Below the pieces are notes generated by a model. The model was not told the DNA's origin, did not search any database, and saw only the letters and a program-made list of their open reading frames with translations. A stretch of DNA of 64,000 nt. Origin: an uncultured Prevotella sp. Lineage in GTDB: Bacteria > Bacteroidota > Bacteroidia > Bacteroidales > Bacteroidaceae. The stretch lies in NCBI GenBank assembly GCA_902495455.1, contig CABUXJ010000005.1:1-64000 (forward strand), in the 5' to 3' direction. Below, piece after piece: positions 8,853 through 17,057 of this stretch; position 1 is the first letter of the stretch, and each line of letters begins with the position of its first letter. The translations under genes were made by a program, and so were the position numbers.

Positions 8853-9959
8853 TTATTTGAGCTTTTCGCTGACAAATTCTTCCAGCTCGCTGCCCCGCAG
8901 TCCTTTCTTCAGAATCGTTCCGTCGCTGCTGACGACGATGGTGTAGGGGATAGACTGGACGTTGAACATCTGTGCGGCGGCGTTGTTCCAGCCGTTCAGA
9001 TCCGAAATCTGCGGCCATTCGATGGAGAAACGTTTTGTCGCATTCTCCCAATCGGCTTTGCGCGAGTCAAGCGAGATGCCGATAATGCCGAGGCCGCTGT
9101 CCTTGTGCTTCTTGTACATTTCGACCATCGAAGGCATTTCCCGGAGGCACGGTCCGCACCAGCTTGCCCAGAAGTCAATCACCGTAATCTTGTTTTTGGC
9201 AATCTCGCTTAGTATGGACATGGGGCGGTCGTTGATGTCGTTCATCGTGAAATCGTTCATCTTGCTGCCTTCCGCCGTGGCCTTTGAGCTGTTGAGCCTT
9301 GCCAGAATGGCTTTCACGAGCGGTCTTTCCTGCATCTTCTTGGGCAGCATGCTTATCAGTTGCTGCTTTGAAGCAGCATCCTTGCACTCCGGGTCGTAAT
9401 ACTGTGTGACGAGGAAATAGCCCAGTTCGTTGTCTACGTTCTTCTTGGCATAGCGGAAGACGATGTCCTGCCATTGCCTGATGAGCTTCTGCTGTTTTTC
9501 GTTCAGTGCCTTGGCTTCTTCAGCGGTAAGATTGTTGGTGGCCATGTTTTCGGCCATCATGCTGAACTGTAGTCCTATGTGACTGAGACTGTCGTTCATC
9601 TCCTGCCATTCATTGTTGAGTGAAGAGCCGGAAACCTTTCTGTCCTTCGGGTTGTCTGACAGCGTCAGCTTGATTGTGCCCGGCTCGATGAAGAACGGCG
9701 AGCTCATCACTTCCAGATTCTTCTTGCTGTAGATAAGACACATGAACGTTGAGTCGGCCGTTCCTGTCAGTTCAAACTTTCCGGCTTTGGCAATCACGGT
9801 GTCAACCGGTGCGCCGGTCATGAAGTCGCTGGTGAGGAACAGCGTGTCACCGTCCTGTAGCATGTCGCCGTTACCGGTTATGCGGTAGGTGCCCGACTGA
9901 CAGGCAGCGAAGATGCTTCCTGTGACCATCAGGGCGGTTAGCGATAGTAAAGTTTTCAT
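8853..9959 (-). CDS. Thioredoxin-fold (TlpA-like) lipoprotein, tandem paralog
   Basis: A 368-residue lipoprotein: signal MKTLLSLTALMVTGSIFAAC with lipid Cys20, a DUF4369-like beta module (GDTLFLTSD, FFIEPGTIKL), a helical linker, and a C-terminal TlpA domain with WCGPC at residues 267-271 and a SIPYTIVV cis-Pro loop. The expected role is a membrane-anchored periplasmic thiol-disulfide reductase. The layout and many segments (EWQEMNDS, IDFWASWCGPC, GTILKKGLRGSELEEFV) are shared with the next gene, showing tandem duplication. The 156-nt gap between the two genes holds no terminator I can see, so they may be co-transcribed. Confidence 0.9.
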   Translation of the reverse strand: MKTLLSLTALMVTGSIFAACQSGTYRITGNGDMLQDGDTLFLTSDFMTGAPVDTVIAKAGKFELTGTADSTFMCLIYSKKNLEVMSSPFFIEPGTIKLTLSDNPKDRKVSGSSLNNEWQEMNDSLSHIGLQFSMMAENMATNNLTAEEAKALNEKQQKLIRQWQDIVFRYAKKNVDNELGYFLVTQYYDPECKDAASKQQLISMLPKKMQERPLVKAILARLNSSKATAEGSKMNDFTMNDINDRPMSILSEIAKNKITVIDFWASWCGPCLREMPSMVEMYKKHKDSGLGIIGISLDSRKADWENATKRFSIEWPQISDLNGWNNAAAQMFNVQSIPYTIVVSSDGTILKKGLRGSELEEFVSEKLK

Positions 9960-10030
9960 ATTTTAAATTATGAATTATAAATTATAAATTGCGAATTATT
10001 GGCTATGCCAATGTTTGAATTTTGAATTCT

Positions 10031-10187
10031 GAGTTTTGAATTACAAATTGTCGGCTGTACTGATTACGAATCATACACTTATGAATTGAGTCTGTTGGCG
10101 GAAGGGATATTCATCGCGCAGCTAATTCTTGATTATATAAGTCGTAATCGGCGCAGCCGACAACTCAAAATTCGTAATTCAAAACTC
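10031..10187. repeat. MITE-like element with long imperfect terminal inverted repeats
   Basis: The left arm at 10031-10057 (GAGTTTTGAATTAC, then GTCGGCTG) recurs in reverse complement at 10154-10187 (CAGCCGAC, then GTAATTCAAAACTC). The arms enclose about 95 bp with no ORF. Flanking DNA repeats the words AATTCAAAATT/TTGAATTTTGAATT. The size and symmetry fit a miniature inverted-repeat element or a large stem-loop; no transposase is nearby. It lies directly behind the prs stop codon. Confidence 0.55.
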
Positions 10188-10195
10188 GTAATTTG

Positions 10196-11134
10196 TTATA
10201 CGAGGTATAGATTACTGATGCTCTCGTTGTGAATTACGCGGCGTATTGCCTCGGCAAACATGTCTGCAACAGAGATCTGCTTGACTTTGGCGCAGCGTTG
10301 AGAGTAGGGGATTGAATCCGTGAAGACCATCTCTTCCAACGAAGAGTTCTGTACGCGCTCACTTGCCGGCCCGCTCATGACGCAGTGGGATGCACATGCT
10401 CTTACGGTCAGTGCACCGGCCTCTTTCATGATATCTGCTGCCTTTGTGATGGTACCGGCAGTATCCACCATATCGTCGACAATGATGACATTTTTTCCTT
10501 TGACGTCACCGATAATCTGCATGCTGTCGACCACGTTGGCTCTTGCTCGTGTTTTGTTGCACAATACGAGAGGGCATCCGAAATATTTGGCATACGTGTT
10601 GGCGCGCTTAGATCCACCAACGTCAGGTGATGCGATGACCATGTCTTTCATACGGAGACTCTGCAGATAAGGCATGATGACCCCGGATGCATACAGGTGG
10701 TCTACCGGAACATCGAAGAAGCCCTGTATCTGGTCTGCGTGCAAGTCCATAGTTATCAGGCGGTCAATGCCGGCCACGCTTAACAGGTCTGCCACCAATT
10801 TGGCACCGATACTAACTCTCGGTTTGTCCTTGCGGTCCTGACGAGCCCATCCGAAATACGGGATTACGGCATTGACTGTTCTTGCCGAAGCCCTTTTTGC
10901 CGCATCAATCATCAGCAGCAGTTCCATCAGGTTGTCTGAATTGGGGAATGTGCTCTGTACGAGGAAAACATCGCGCCCGCGGATAGATTCTTCGTAGGAC
11001 ACGGCAAATTCGCCGTCAGAGAAATGTGTAATCACAAGTTGGCCCAACGGACAACCAAGGCTTTGGCAAATCTTCTCTGCCAGATATCTCGTGTTTGTAC
11101 CCGAGAAAACCATGTAAGAGTTTTGTGCACTCAT
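10196..11134 (-). CDS. prs: Ribose-phosphate pyrophosphokinase (PRPP synthetase)
   Basis: Makes PRPP from ribose-5-phosphate and ATP for nucleotide, histidine and tryptophan synthesis. The 312-residue length and sequence are typical of class I enzymes: FSDGEFAVSYEESIRGRDVFLVQST near the N-terminus, the flexible-loop region YFGWARQDRKDKPRVSIGAKLVADLL, MDLHADQIQGFFDVPVDHLYA, and the PRPP-binding signature NVIIVDDMVDTAGTIT. It lies 44 nt downstream of the thiamine-phosphate-synthase-like gene on the same strand and probably shares its promoter. Confidence 0.97.
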   Translation of the reverse strand: MSAQNSYMVFSGTNTRYLAEKICQSLGCPLGQLVITHFSDGEFAVSYEESIRGRDVFLVQSTFPNSDNLMELLLMIDAAKRASARTVNAVIPYFGWARQDRKDKPRVSIGAKLVADLLSVAGIDRLITMDLHADQIQGFFDVPVDHLYASGVIMPYLQSLRMKDMVIASPDVGGSKRANTYAKYFGCPLVLCNKTRARANVVDSMQIIGDVKGKNVIIVDDMVDTAGTITKAADIMKEAGALTVRACASHCVMSGPASERVQNSSLEEMVFTDSIPYSQRCAKVKQISVADMFAEAIRRVIHNESISNLYLV

Positions 11135-11178
11135 TTTCGTTTGTCAGTTATGAATTGATACAGTGTTATGTTTTCTTT

Positions 11179-11787
11179 CTACCCCACAGCTTTGCGTATT
11201 TTCTCAAAATGTGCGATAAGGTCTTTATAATCCAGCTCGTTGTGAATATCGAATCTGTTCCACAAATCTCCGCATATTACAACACCACCGAAGCCTAAAT
11301 CTTTTGCGACGTGCAGATTGTCAAGGTTCATACCGCCTAAGGCATATACATGCTTGTCAATCAGTCCTCGCTTTGAGGCTTCTTTCAGTTCGCTTTGCGA
11401 GAAAGCCGCTTTCTTTTCCTGATAGGTTTGACTATCAAATACATAGTCCAAGAAGACATAGTCAGACTTCTTTTTCGCCTCTTTAAGTTGCTCCAAAGCA
11501 CAACACGTCCTGCTGATGCGACCTTTATATTTGGATGGTATTTCAACCTTGTCGTCATCCAAATGGATGCCTCTCAGTCCGTATTCGTCTTTCAGATAAA
11601 AATTGTCATGAACAGTAATCTTGCCATAATAGTCATCCGGCAAGAGTGTGAGCAACCGCTCTGAGTACATTGGCTCAGCTCCCGGTTTGTAGAGGTGTAA
11701 GTTATCCAGACCCTCATCGAAAAGTGATGCGAGTATTTTGTCTTCCTCCACAAAGAATGTGGGCTTAGTCATGATTATGAGTTTCAT
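11179..11787 (-). CDS. Thiamine-phosphate-synthase-like (ThiE/TenI family) protein
   Basis: A 202-residue TIM-barrel protein. ThiE joins HMP pyrophosphate and thiazole phosphate; TenI relatives lack that activity or tautomerise the thiazole. Segments that fit the family are LHLYKPGAEP near the N-terminus, KITVHDNFYLKDEYGLRGIHLDDD (ThiE usually has NDR.DLA...GVHLGQ), SDYVFLDYVFDS (usually DY.G.GPVF.T), YALGGMNLDNL (usually IGGI) and the phosphate-binding-like DLGFGGVVICGDLW. Several ThiE substrate residues are replaced, and there are no other thi genes nearby, so the activity should be left open. It is the first gene of a pair with prs, and a TAAGTTTG box lies 26 nt before the start. Confidence 0.75.
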   Translation of the reverse strand: MKLIIMTKPTFFVEEDKILASLFDEGLDNLHLYKPGAEPMYSERLLTLLPDDYYGKITVHDNFYLKDEYGLRGIHLDDDKVEIPSKYKGRISRTCCALEQLKEAKKKSDYVFLDYVFDSQTYQEKKAAFSQSELKEASKRGLIDKHVYALGGMNLDNLHVAKDLGFGGVVICGDLWNRFDIHNELDYKDLIAHFEKIRKAVG

Positions 11788-11812
11788 CTGTTGACTATCT
11801 CTTTTCGGTTTG

Positions 11813-11820
11813 CAAACTTA
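11813..11820 (-). promoter_or_regulatory. -7 promoter box of the thiE-like/prs operon
   Basis: TAAGTTTG on the minus strand matches TAnnTTTG, 26 nt upstream of the ThiE-like start codon. No clear -33 box is visible. Confidence 0.55.
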
Positions 11821-11906
11821 CACATTTTTTTCGACTTATCGGTCTGTTTGAATGAAAAAAGTGGTTGTAGGTATAATCTTTTGATATATTTAAAGATGGG
11901 ATATAC

Positions 11907-11985
11907 GAGGAGTGAGGAATGAGGAGTGAGAATAGCTTTGTAATCATCCGACAAAGCTATTCTCACTCCTCATTCCTCACTCCTC
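11907..11985. repeat. Perfect 35-bp palindrome built of short tandem units
   Basis: The arm 11907-11941 (beginning GAGGAGTGAGGAATGAGGAG) is repeated exactly as the reverse complement at 11951-11985 around a 9-nt loop. Each arm is itself made of near-repeats of GAGGAGTGAG/GAGGAATGAG. It lies between the ThiE-like gene and the end of the GH2 gene, where a terminator would suit the GH2 gene, but there is no strong T-run. Confidence 0.9.
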
Positions 11986-12025
11986 ACTCCACGAAAGAGC
12001 TTGAAAGCTCTTGAAAAACAGACTG

Positions 12026-14431
12026 TCAGATACTTTTGATATCTATAGTCTTCACCAGTTTGCGCTTGCTGTCGGTCACTTTGAGCGTCATTGTACCGGC
12101 TGTCTTCGTGCTGCGAACAACGACAACCAGCTGTCCGCCGAAAAGTTTCATTTGCGGTTGCGTGAACGGTTCGAGTGACGTCGCGTCACCATTGCATGCA
12201 GCCTGATACGTTCCGTCACCAGTCACCTCAAATGTCAGTTGGTCGTCAGCGGTAGGGCAGAGGTTTCCGTCTTTGTCGACAAGTGAGACTGTGATAAACG
12301 CCATATCGTGTCCGTCTGCTTTCAACGCCTTTGTTGCGTTGTCCGCATATTCTGCCGAGAGAACTATTTGTGCCGGATTACCGGATGTGTGCCGGCTGTC
12401 TTCTCCGATTTTGTTGCCTTTTTCATCGAATACAACAACGCGGATCTCACCCGGTTCATATTTCACGTTGTTCCAGCGCAGACGGTAGCGGTCCAATCTG
12501 CCATCTTTGTTCTTGCGCACCCGGCCCTGACTTTTGCCGTTGATAAAGAGTTCTCCTTCCACGCCGTCCGTGTAGCAGTAGACAGGAGTCACCTTTCCCT
12601 TGCGCTCCGGCCATGTCCAATGGGGCAGAAGGTGTACGGTGTGCTCATCCTTGTTCCATTTGCTGCGGTACAGATAATATCTGTCCTTTGGCAGACCGGC
12701 CAGGTCGCAGATACCGAAATAGCTGCTGCGGCTGGGCCAATACTCGTCGTAGGGAGTAGGCTCGCCAAGGTAGTCATAGCCGGTCCAAACAAATTCACCG
12801 ATGACCTTGTCGTAGTCATCCTGCCATCTCCAATCGTCGTCGGGCAGATTGCTCCACGAGCAGTGTTCCGTGTCGTATCCCGAGCATTGTCCGTCAGCAT
12901 ACTTCTTGTTGCTTGCGATTTCCACCGGGAATTTATATACGCCGCGTGAGCTTACAGTCGATGCAGTCTCCGAACCGAGCAGGAAGCCCTGTGGCAGTTC
13001 TTTCAGGCCTTTGCCGTACTTCTGCAAACGATAGTTGAAGCCCGGAATGTCCATCACTTGTGCAAATCCCGTCTTCATCGCATTGTCCACGCGGTCCATG
13101 CCTTGTGTCACCTTGCGTGACGGATCCAGCCGGTGGCAGATGTCCTGAAGTCTCTTGGCCATTTCCTTGCCGCCTCTCATGCCTTGTTCCGGAATTTCGT
13201 TGCCGATGCTCCACATTATGATTGACGGGTGGTTGCGGTGGTTCTTCACTAAATTCTCGATGTCCCGGTCGCTCCACTCGTCGAAGAAACGGGCATATCC
13301 GTTCTTACACTTGGCATACTTCCACATGTCGAAGCTCTCGGCCATGACCATCATGCCTAACGAGTCGCAGATGTCCATCTGCATCGTTGACGGCATGTTG
13401 TGGGCCGTGCGTATAGCGTCACATCCCATCGCCTTCATCATCTTTATCTGACGGATGAGTGCCGCCTTGTTTATGGCAGCGCCCAAGGGGCCGAGGTCGT
13501 GGTGGAGACAGACGCCCTTTATCTTGCGGGTCTGTCCGTTGAGCTGAAAACCGCCATCCTTCGTCACCGTCACCGTGCGTATTCCGACGTTGGTCGTCTG
13601 CTGATCAATCAACTTGTTGTTGCGGAAAAGTTTTGTCACCAGCTTATATAAATAAGGTGATTCCGGCGACCACAATTGTGGTTTCTTGATGTCGAGCATC
13701 GTGCTGATTTCTCCGGTCTCCGTCTGTCCGCAGTGGCTTTCGGCCACGATAAATCCCTTTTGGTCGTAGAGAGCGATGTTCACGCCGATGTTTCCGTCCG
13801 TCAGATTGCCTGCCACCTTTGTTGTCACTTTCATTTCTGCCGTCTTTTTGTCGGCGCGTGTCGTGTAGGCGAACGTCTCGAATGTCTCAAACCGCGCGTC
13901 GCCTGTCGTCACGAGTTTCACCGGACGGTATATTCCGCCACCGGGATACCACCGACTGCTCTCTTCCACGTTTTTCAAATCGACTTCGACCAGATTGTCA
14001 CCGGCTTTCATGTATGGCGTGATGTCGACATTAAAGGCGTTATACCCGTAGGCCCAATACCCCGCACGCTGTCCGTTGACGCTCACCGTCGGCTCGCTCA
14101 TCGCGCCGTCAAAGACCAATTCGGCATGGCGGCAGTCGGCCGGGATGCTGACAGTTGTCCGATAGTGCCCCTCGCCAATCCACGGCAGGGCGCCCGAGCG
14201 GCCGGACTTCTCTGTCTTTTCCTTTTCTCCGTTTTGCTCGATTGCCACCACTTGCAGATCCCACTTCTTGTCGAAAGGACCGCTGATGGCCCAATCGTGG
14301 GGAATCGTCACATTTTCCCATTGCGCCTTGTCGCGTGAAAACGTCCAACCTTCGGTCAGAGTCACTTCGTGACGCTGTGCTGTCGCCGTTGCTGCCATAG
14401 ACAGGGCAAACAATAAAAGTTTGTTTCTCAT
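12026..14431 (-). CDS. GH2 family glycosidase, probable beta-galactosidase
   Basis: An 801-residue secreted enzyme with signal peptide MRNKLLLFALSMAATATAQ. Domain order is: sugar-binding jelly roll (WTFSRDKAQWENVTIPHDWA, to about residue 185), immunoglobulin-like domain (to about 285), TIM barrel (HHDLGPLGAAINKAALIRQI, to about 590), then C-terminal beta domains of the DUF4982 kind. Glu412 in WSIGNEIPEQ fits the acid/base and Glu488 in LLGSETAST the nucleophile. GH2 members with this layout remove beta-galactose from oligosaccharides in the periplasm; other GH2 specificities cannot be excluded. It stands alone here, 20 kb from the polysaccharide locus, behind its own well-formed promoter. Confidence 0.88.
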   Translation of the reverse strand: MRNKLLLFALSMAATATAQRHEVTLTEGWTFSRDKAQWENVTIPHDWAISGPFDKKWDLQVVAIEQNGEKEKTEKSGRSGALPWIGEGHYRTTVSIPADCRHAELVFDGAMSEPTVSVNGQRAGYWAYGYNAFNVDITPYMKAGDNLVEVDLKNVEESSRWYPGGGIYRPVKLVTTGDARFETFETFAYTTRADKKTAEMKVTTKVAGNLTDGNIGVNIALYDQKGFIVAESHCGQTETGEISTMLDIKKPQLWSPESPYLYKLVTKLFRNNKLIDQQTTNVGIRTVTVTKDGGFQLNGQTRKIKGVCLHHDLGPLGAAINKAALIRQIKMMKAMGCDAIRTAHNMPSTMQMDICDSLGMMVMAESFDMWKYAKCKNGYARFFDEWSDRDIENLVKNHRNHPSIIMWSIGNEIPEQGMRGGKEMAKRLQDICHRLDPSRKVTQGMDRVDNAMKTGFAQVMDIPGFNYRLQKYGKGLKELPQGFLLGSETASTVSSRGVYKFPVEIASNKKYADGQCSGYDTEHCSWSNLPDDDWRWQDDYDKVIGEFVWTGYDYLGEPTPYDEYWPSRSSYFGICDLAGLPKDRYYLYRSKWNKDEHTVHLLPHWTWPERKGKVTPVYCYTDGVEGELFINGKSQGRVRKNKDGRLDRYRLRWNNVKYEPGEIRVVVFDEKGNKIGEDSRHTSGNPAQIVLSAEYADNATKALKADGHDMAFITVSLVDKDGNLCPTADDQLTFEVTGDGTYQAACNGDATSLEPFTQPQMKLFGGQLVVVVRSTKTAGTMTLKVTDSKRKLVKTIDIKSI

Positions 14432-14542
14432 ACAGTTTATATTTTATTTTAGTAGTTCTATCATATATAATATAATGTGTAATCTTGATACCGATTACCA
14501 CTGGTGGTATTCGGTCGTTGGAAGATTGTGATATGTTTTATG

Positions 14543-14574
14543 CAAATATACTATATTTTCACTAAAACGGCAAA
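14543..14574 (-). promoter_or_regulatory. Promoter of the stand-alone GH2 gene
   Basis: On the minus strand TTTG (14571-14574) is followed by a 20-nt spacer and TATATTTG (14543-14550), an almost ideal Bacteroidetes promoter. The leader before the GH2 start codon is about 105 nt. Confidence 0.75.
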
Positions 14575-14604
14575 TACTTTCTTAAAAACCGCCATTTACG
14601 GCAG

Positions 14605-15531
14605 TCAAATGCGCTGTTCCGTGTTGTTAAGCCGTAGCATGCGCTCGGGAACGTGTGTCACGATGGCGTCGGTTATGGTGTCCAGCACTGCCTTTCGTAT
14701 GAATTTTCCGGTTGTCAGCATGACCACTTCGCGCACAGGAATGGGCAGCCCGAACGGCCGCGCCAACTCTCTCTGTTGTGACGTCAACTGTTCGAGGGCC
14801 AACTCGGGGATGAATGTTATGCCGTTGCCGCTTTCCACCATACGCATGAAAGTCTCGATGCTTCCCAACAGATAGTTGGATTTGCTTTTGTCGGCCGCTT
14901 TCAGCTGACAGAACTTTACGAGCTGGTCTCTGAAGCAGTGGCCCTCGTCCAACAGCCAGAGTGATTCGTTCCGTATGTCAGAGACCACGATGTTACGGTG
15001 GGCGAAAAGAGAAGACTCTCGCGAAACGTACGCCACAAACTGTTCATAATAGAGTGTCGTTTGGGTGAAACCCTCCAGTCCGTCTATATTCACGGCCACG
15101 GCAGCATCAATGTCTCTTCGTGCCAGTGCATCTTTGATCTCTTCCGTCTTCATTTCCGAAACATGCAGATTGAGTTCGGGATATTTTTTGCCCAGCCACG
15201 GCATAAATCTCGGCAACAGATAGGGGGCAATGGTGGGCAGGATGCCCATGCGGAACGTTCCGCAGAGCGACTGTCGTTGTTCGTCGATGATGTCCTTTAT
15301 TCTGCGTTCGCAGTCCAACATGGCCTGAGCTTCTTCTATGACGAGCAGACCGGCAGGTGTAGGCTCGACTTGTTGTGACGAGCGTTCAAAGATTGCCACT
15401 CCAAGTTCTTCCTCGAGCTTGCGTATCATGGCACTGAGTGTGGGTTGGGTCACGCCACACTCCTTGGCCGCCCGAGCGAAATGGCGCAGGCGGTTGACTG
15501 CCGTGACGTATTGCATTTGTTGTAGAGTCAT
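14605..15531 (-). CDS. oxyR: LysR-type peroxide sensor OxyR
   Basis: A 308-residue LysR-family regulator. The N-terminal winged helix-turn-helix is plain (FARAAKECGVTQPTLSAMIRKLEEELGVAIFERS) and a LysR substrate-binding domain follows. The key sign is DEGHCFRDQLVKFC: Cys199 and Cys208 sit at the same numbers and spacing as the peroxide-sensing disulfide pair of E. coli OxyR. When oxidised it should activate antioxidant genes; here the divergently transcribed rubrerythrin gene is the obvious target, with an OxyR-like operator between them. The LysR-plus-divergent-target layout also suggests autoregulation. Confidence 0.95.
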   Translation of the reverse strand: MTLQQMQYVTAVNRLRHFARAAKECGVTQPTLSAMIRKLEEELGVAIFERSSQQVEPTPAGLLVIEEAQAMLDCERRIKDIIDEQRQSLCGTFRMGILPTIAPYLLPRFMPWLGKKYPELNLHVSEMKTEEIKDALARRDIDAAVAVNIDGLEGFTQTTLYYEQFVAYVSRESSLFAHRNIVVSDIRNESLWLLDEGHCFRDQLVKFCQLKAADKSKSNYLLGSIETFMRMVESGNGITFIPELALEQLTSQQRELARPFGLPIPVREVVMLTTGKFIRKAVLDTITDAIVTHVPERMLRLNNTEQRI

Positions 15532-15559
15532 GTATTGCTTGTTTGTATTCTGATGTATG

Positions 15560-15567
15560 CAAAGATA
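15560..15567 (-). promoter_or_regulatory. -7 promoter box of oxyR
   Basis: TATCTTTG on the minus strand, 29 nt upstream of the oxyR start. The OxyR-like operator begins 30 nt further upstream, overlapping where the -33 region would be, which suits autoregulation. Confidence 0.6.
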
Positions 15568-15596
15568 GTCAAAATATTGTTTTGGGGATGTTATTT

Positions 15597-15632
15597 ATAG
15601 ATGATTTCTATCAGCCGAAAGAATAATTCTAT
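15597..15632. promoter_or_regulatory. Candidate OxyR operator between oxyR and rubrerythrin
   Basis: ATAG-N7-CTAT at 15597-15611 matches the half-operator known for E. coli OxyR (ATAGnTnnnAnCTAT), including the T at the sixth position. A second, weaker copy AAAG-N7-CTAT follows at 15618-15632 after 6 nt (7 in the E. coli consensus). Its centre is about 65 nt upstream of the predicted rubrerythrin transcription start, the place expected for a LysR-type activator. Confidence 0.65.
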
Positions 15633-15641
15633 CATATTTTT

Positions 15642-15673
15642 GTTGTTCTTGTCATTTATAAAGTCTATCTTTG
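15642..15673 (+). promoter_or_regulatory. Promoter of the rubrerythrin gene
   Basis: GTTG (15642-15645), a 20-nt spacer and a TATCTTTG -7 box (15666-15673). The OxyR-like operator abuts its upstream side. The leader before the ATG at 15772 is about 90 nt. Confidence 0.7.
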
Positions 15674-15771
15674 CAATAAAAGAAGACGCAGCCGACGATA
15701 TTCAGGTGACGTGGCTGTGTCGGCGGACAAAGAGAAAAAGAATTGATTAACAATATTAAACTTTACAGATT

Positions 15772-16314
15772 ATGAAAGAATTGAAAGGAACAAAAACAGA
15801 GAAGAACCTCATGGAGGCTTTCGCCGGTGAATCACAGGCACGCAACAAGTACACATACTTTGCGTCAAAGGCAAAGAAGGAAGGTTATCAGCAGATAGCA
15901 GCTCTCTTTGAGGAGACAGCTGCCAACGAGAAGGAGCATGCAAAATTGTGGTTTAAGTATCTTGAAGGCGGCGCTATCCGCGACACCATGTCAAATCTGA
16001 AGGCTGCTGCCGAAGGAGAAAACTACGAGTGGACCGACATGTATGACCGCATGGCACAAGAGGCCGAAGAGGAAGGTTTCACTGAGATTGCTGCCCGGAT
16101 GCGCGGAGTGGCTGCCGTTGAGAAGGCTCACGAGGAGCGCTATCGTCGTCTGTTGGCCAACATCGAGGAAGGCATCGTCTTCTCTCGTGAGGGTGACACC
16201 GTATGGCAGTGCCGCAACTGTGGTCACATCGTCATCGGAAAGAAAGCTCCCGAGGTATGTCCTGTATGCGACCACGCACAGAGCTACTTCGAGATAAAGG
16301 CGGAGAACTATTGA
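15772..16314 (+). CDS. rbr: Rubrerythrin (peroxide-reducing non-haem iron protein)
   Basis: Reduces hydrogen peroxide to water in the anaerobe's cytoplasm. The 180-residue protein has the family layout: an N-terminal four-helix di-iron domain with Glu ligands in FAGESQARNKY, ETAANEKEHAKLW and AAVEKAHEERYR, then a C-terminal rubredoxin-like domain with two Cys pairs, CRNCGH and CPVCDH, binding one iron. It is transcribed divergently from oxyR behind an OxyR-like operator, so peroxide induction is likely. A terminator follows closely, so it is monocistronic. Confidence 0.97.
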   Translation: MKELKGTKTEKNLMEAFAGESQARNKYTYFASKAKKEGYQQIAALFEETAANEKEHAKLWFKYLEGGAIRDTMSNLKAAAEGENYEWTDMYDRMAQEAEEEGFTEIAARMRGVAAVEKAHEERYRRLLANIEEGIVFSREGDTVWQCRNCGHIVIGKKAPEVCPVCDHAQSYFEIKAENY

Positions 16315-16334
16315 TTCTTAGAGCAGCCTCATGT

Positions 16335-16384
16335 GTCCGACTATTGTCACAACAATCTCGTTGCGACGATAGCCGGACTTTTTT
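16335..16384 (+). terminator. Terminator of the rubrerythrin gene
   Basis: A 14-bp stem with one mismatch and one G-T pair (GTCCGACTATTGTC 16335-16348 with 16365-16378) is followed by six T's. A second imperfect inverted repeat (16392-16407 with 16469-16485) lies beyond it and is unexplained. Confidence 0.75.
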
Positions 16385-16586
16385 GTGCTTCATCCGATAT
16401 CGGAGTGATAAATTAATCCTCAACCTACCGTTGTGGCGCGGCATGCCTCAACCAAACAATATTGCGGTCACTCCCAATGTCGGATATTGTGATGTGTTTT
16501 CCCAATCCTTACATTATCTTTTTTTGTTTTCATAAATTTGTATAAGTCGCTGATTTATCTACTTTTGTTGTCTTTTTGTTGTCTTT

Positions 16587-16617
16587 TTTGTTGTGTATCA
16601 AGATTTTTGTATCTTTG
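16587..16617 (+). promoter_or_regulatory. Strong promoter of the structured leader
   Basis: TTTG (16587-16590), a 19-nt spacer and TATCTTTG (16610-16617): a near-ideal Bacteroidetes promoter. The upstream DNA is a T-rich run of TTGTTGTC(T)n words. Confidence 0.75.
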
Positions 16618-16622
16618 CCGCG

Positions 16623-16989
16623 ATTTCACGTCGCGCTCCATCTCTTTGGGGATTGGGGCAAGGATGGGAATACTTTAATATATAAGAAAGGCGTTTACAT
16701 GCGCTTTGTCTTTGGCTATCTGAAACTTCGCAACTTTCAATCACTGCCAAATCAAAGCAATAGTAGATGTTCACAGGATGTGATTAATAGTCACTTCAAA
16801 CCTTGTCGTAGCCACTCCTATATTCTATATATGGAGTGTGTTGCGGCATCGTGTTGGGATTGGAGTGTATTGTTATATTACATGGTGGGGACTTCTGCGT
16901 TGCTCGTTCAGGCAGTGATGGGCAATGCGAAGGCCTCAGATAGCGGGACGAGTCAAGGTAGAACTCCCCGCCTTTTTTTATGTTGAAGT
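16623..16989 (+). ncRNA. Candidate structured leader/ncRNA ending in a terminator
   Basis: From the promoter at 16610 a transcript would run about 365 nt without a convincing gene. It opens with a small CGCGA/TCGCG hairpin (16619-16635) and ends in a compound structure. An outer stem GGTGGGGA 16884-16891 pairs with TCCCCGCC 16975-16982. Inside it a second hairpin pairs TTC-GCGTTGC (16893-16903) with GCAATGC-GAA (16922-16931). Seven T's follow the outer stem. The surface-protein gene starts 69 nt later with no good promoter of its own, so this may be an attenuator controlling it; a free-standing small RNA is the alternative. An ORF across the region (ATG at 16699) has no signal peptide or family likeness and reads through the terminator, so I treat it as non-coding. 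Confidence 0.5.
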
Positions 16990-17057
16990 CAACATAGAAA
17001 GCCATTTTAAGTTAAGTTTATTCGTTTGGGAGTGACGAAAGGTAATTTTTTATAACG

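Noticed and set aside
12026..14431. Stand-alone GH2 as part of the xyloglucan locus
   Set aside because: It lies 20 kb away on the other strand behind its own promoter, and the locus has its own GH2; joint function cannot be shown from position.
16576..16986. 136-residue ORF between rubrerythrin and the surface protein
   Set aside because: It spans a promoter and runs through a terminator hairpin, with no signal peptide or family likeness; treated as a structured RNA region instead.
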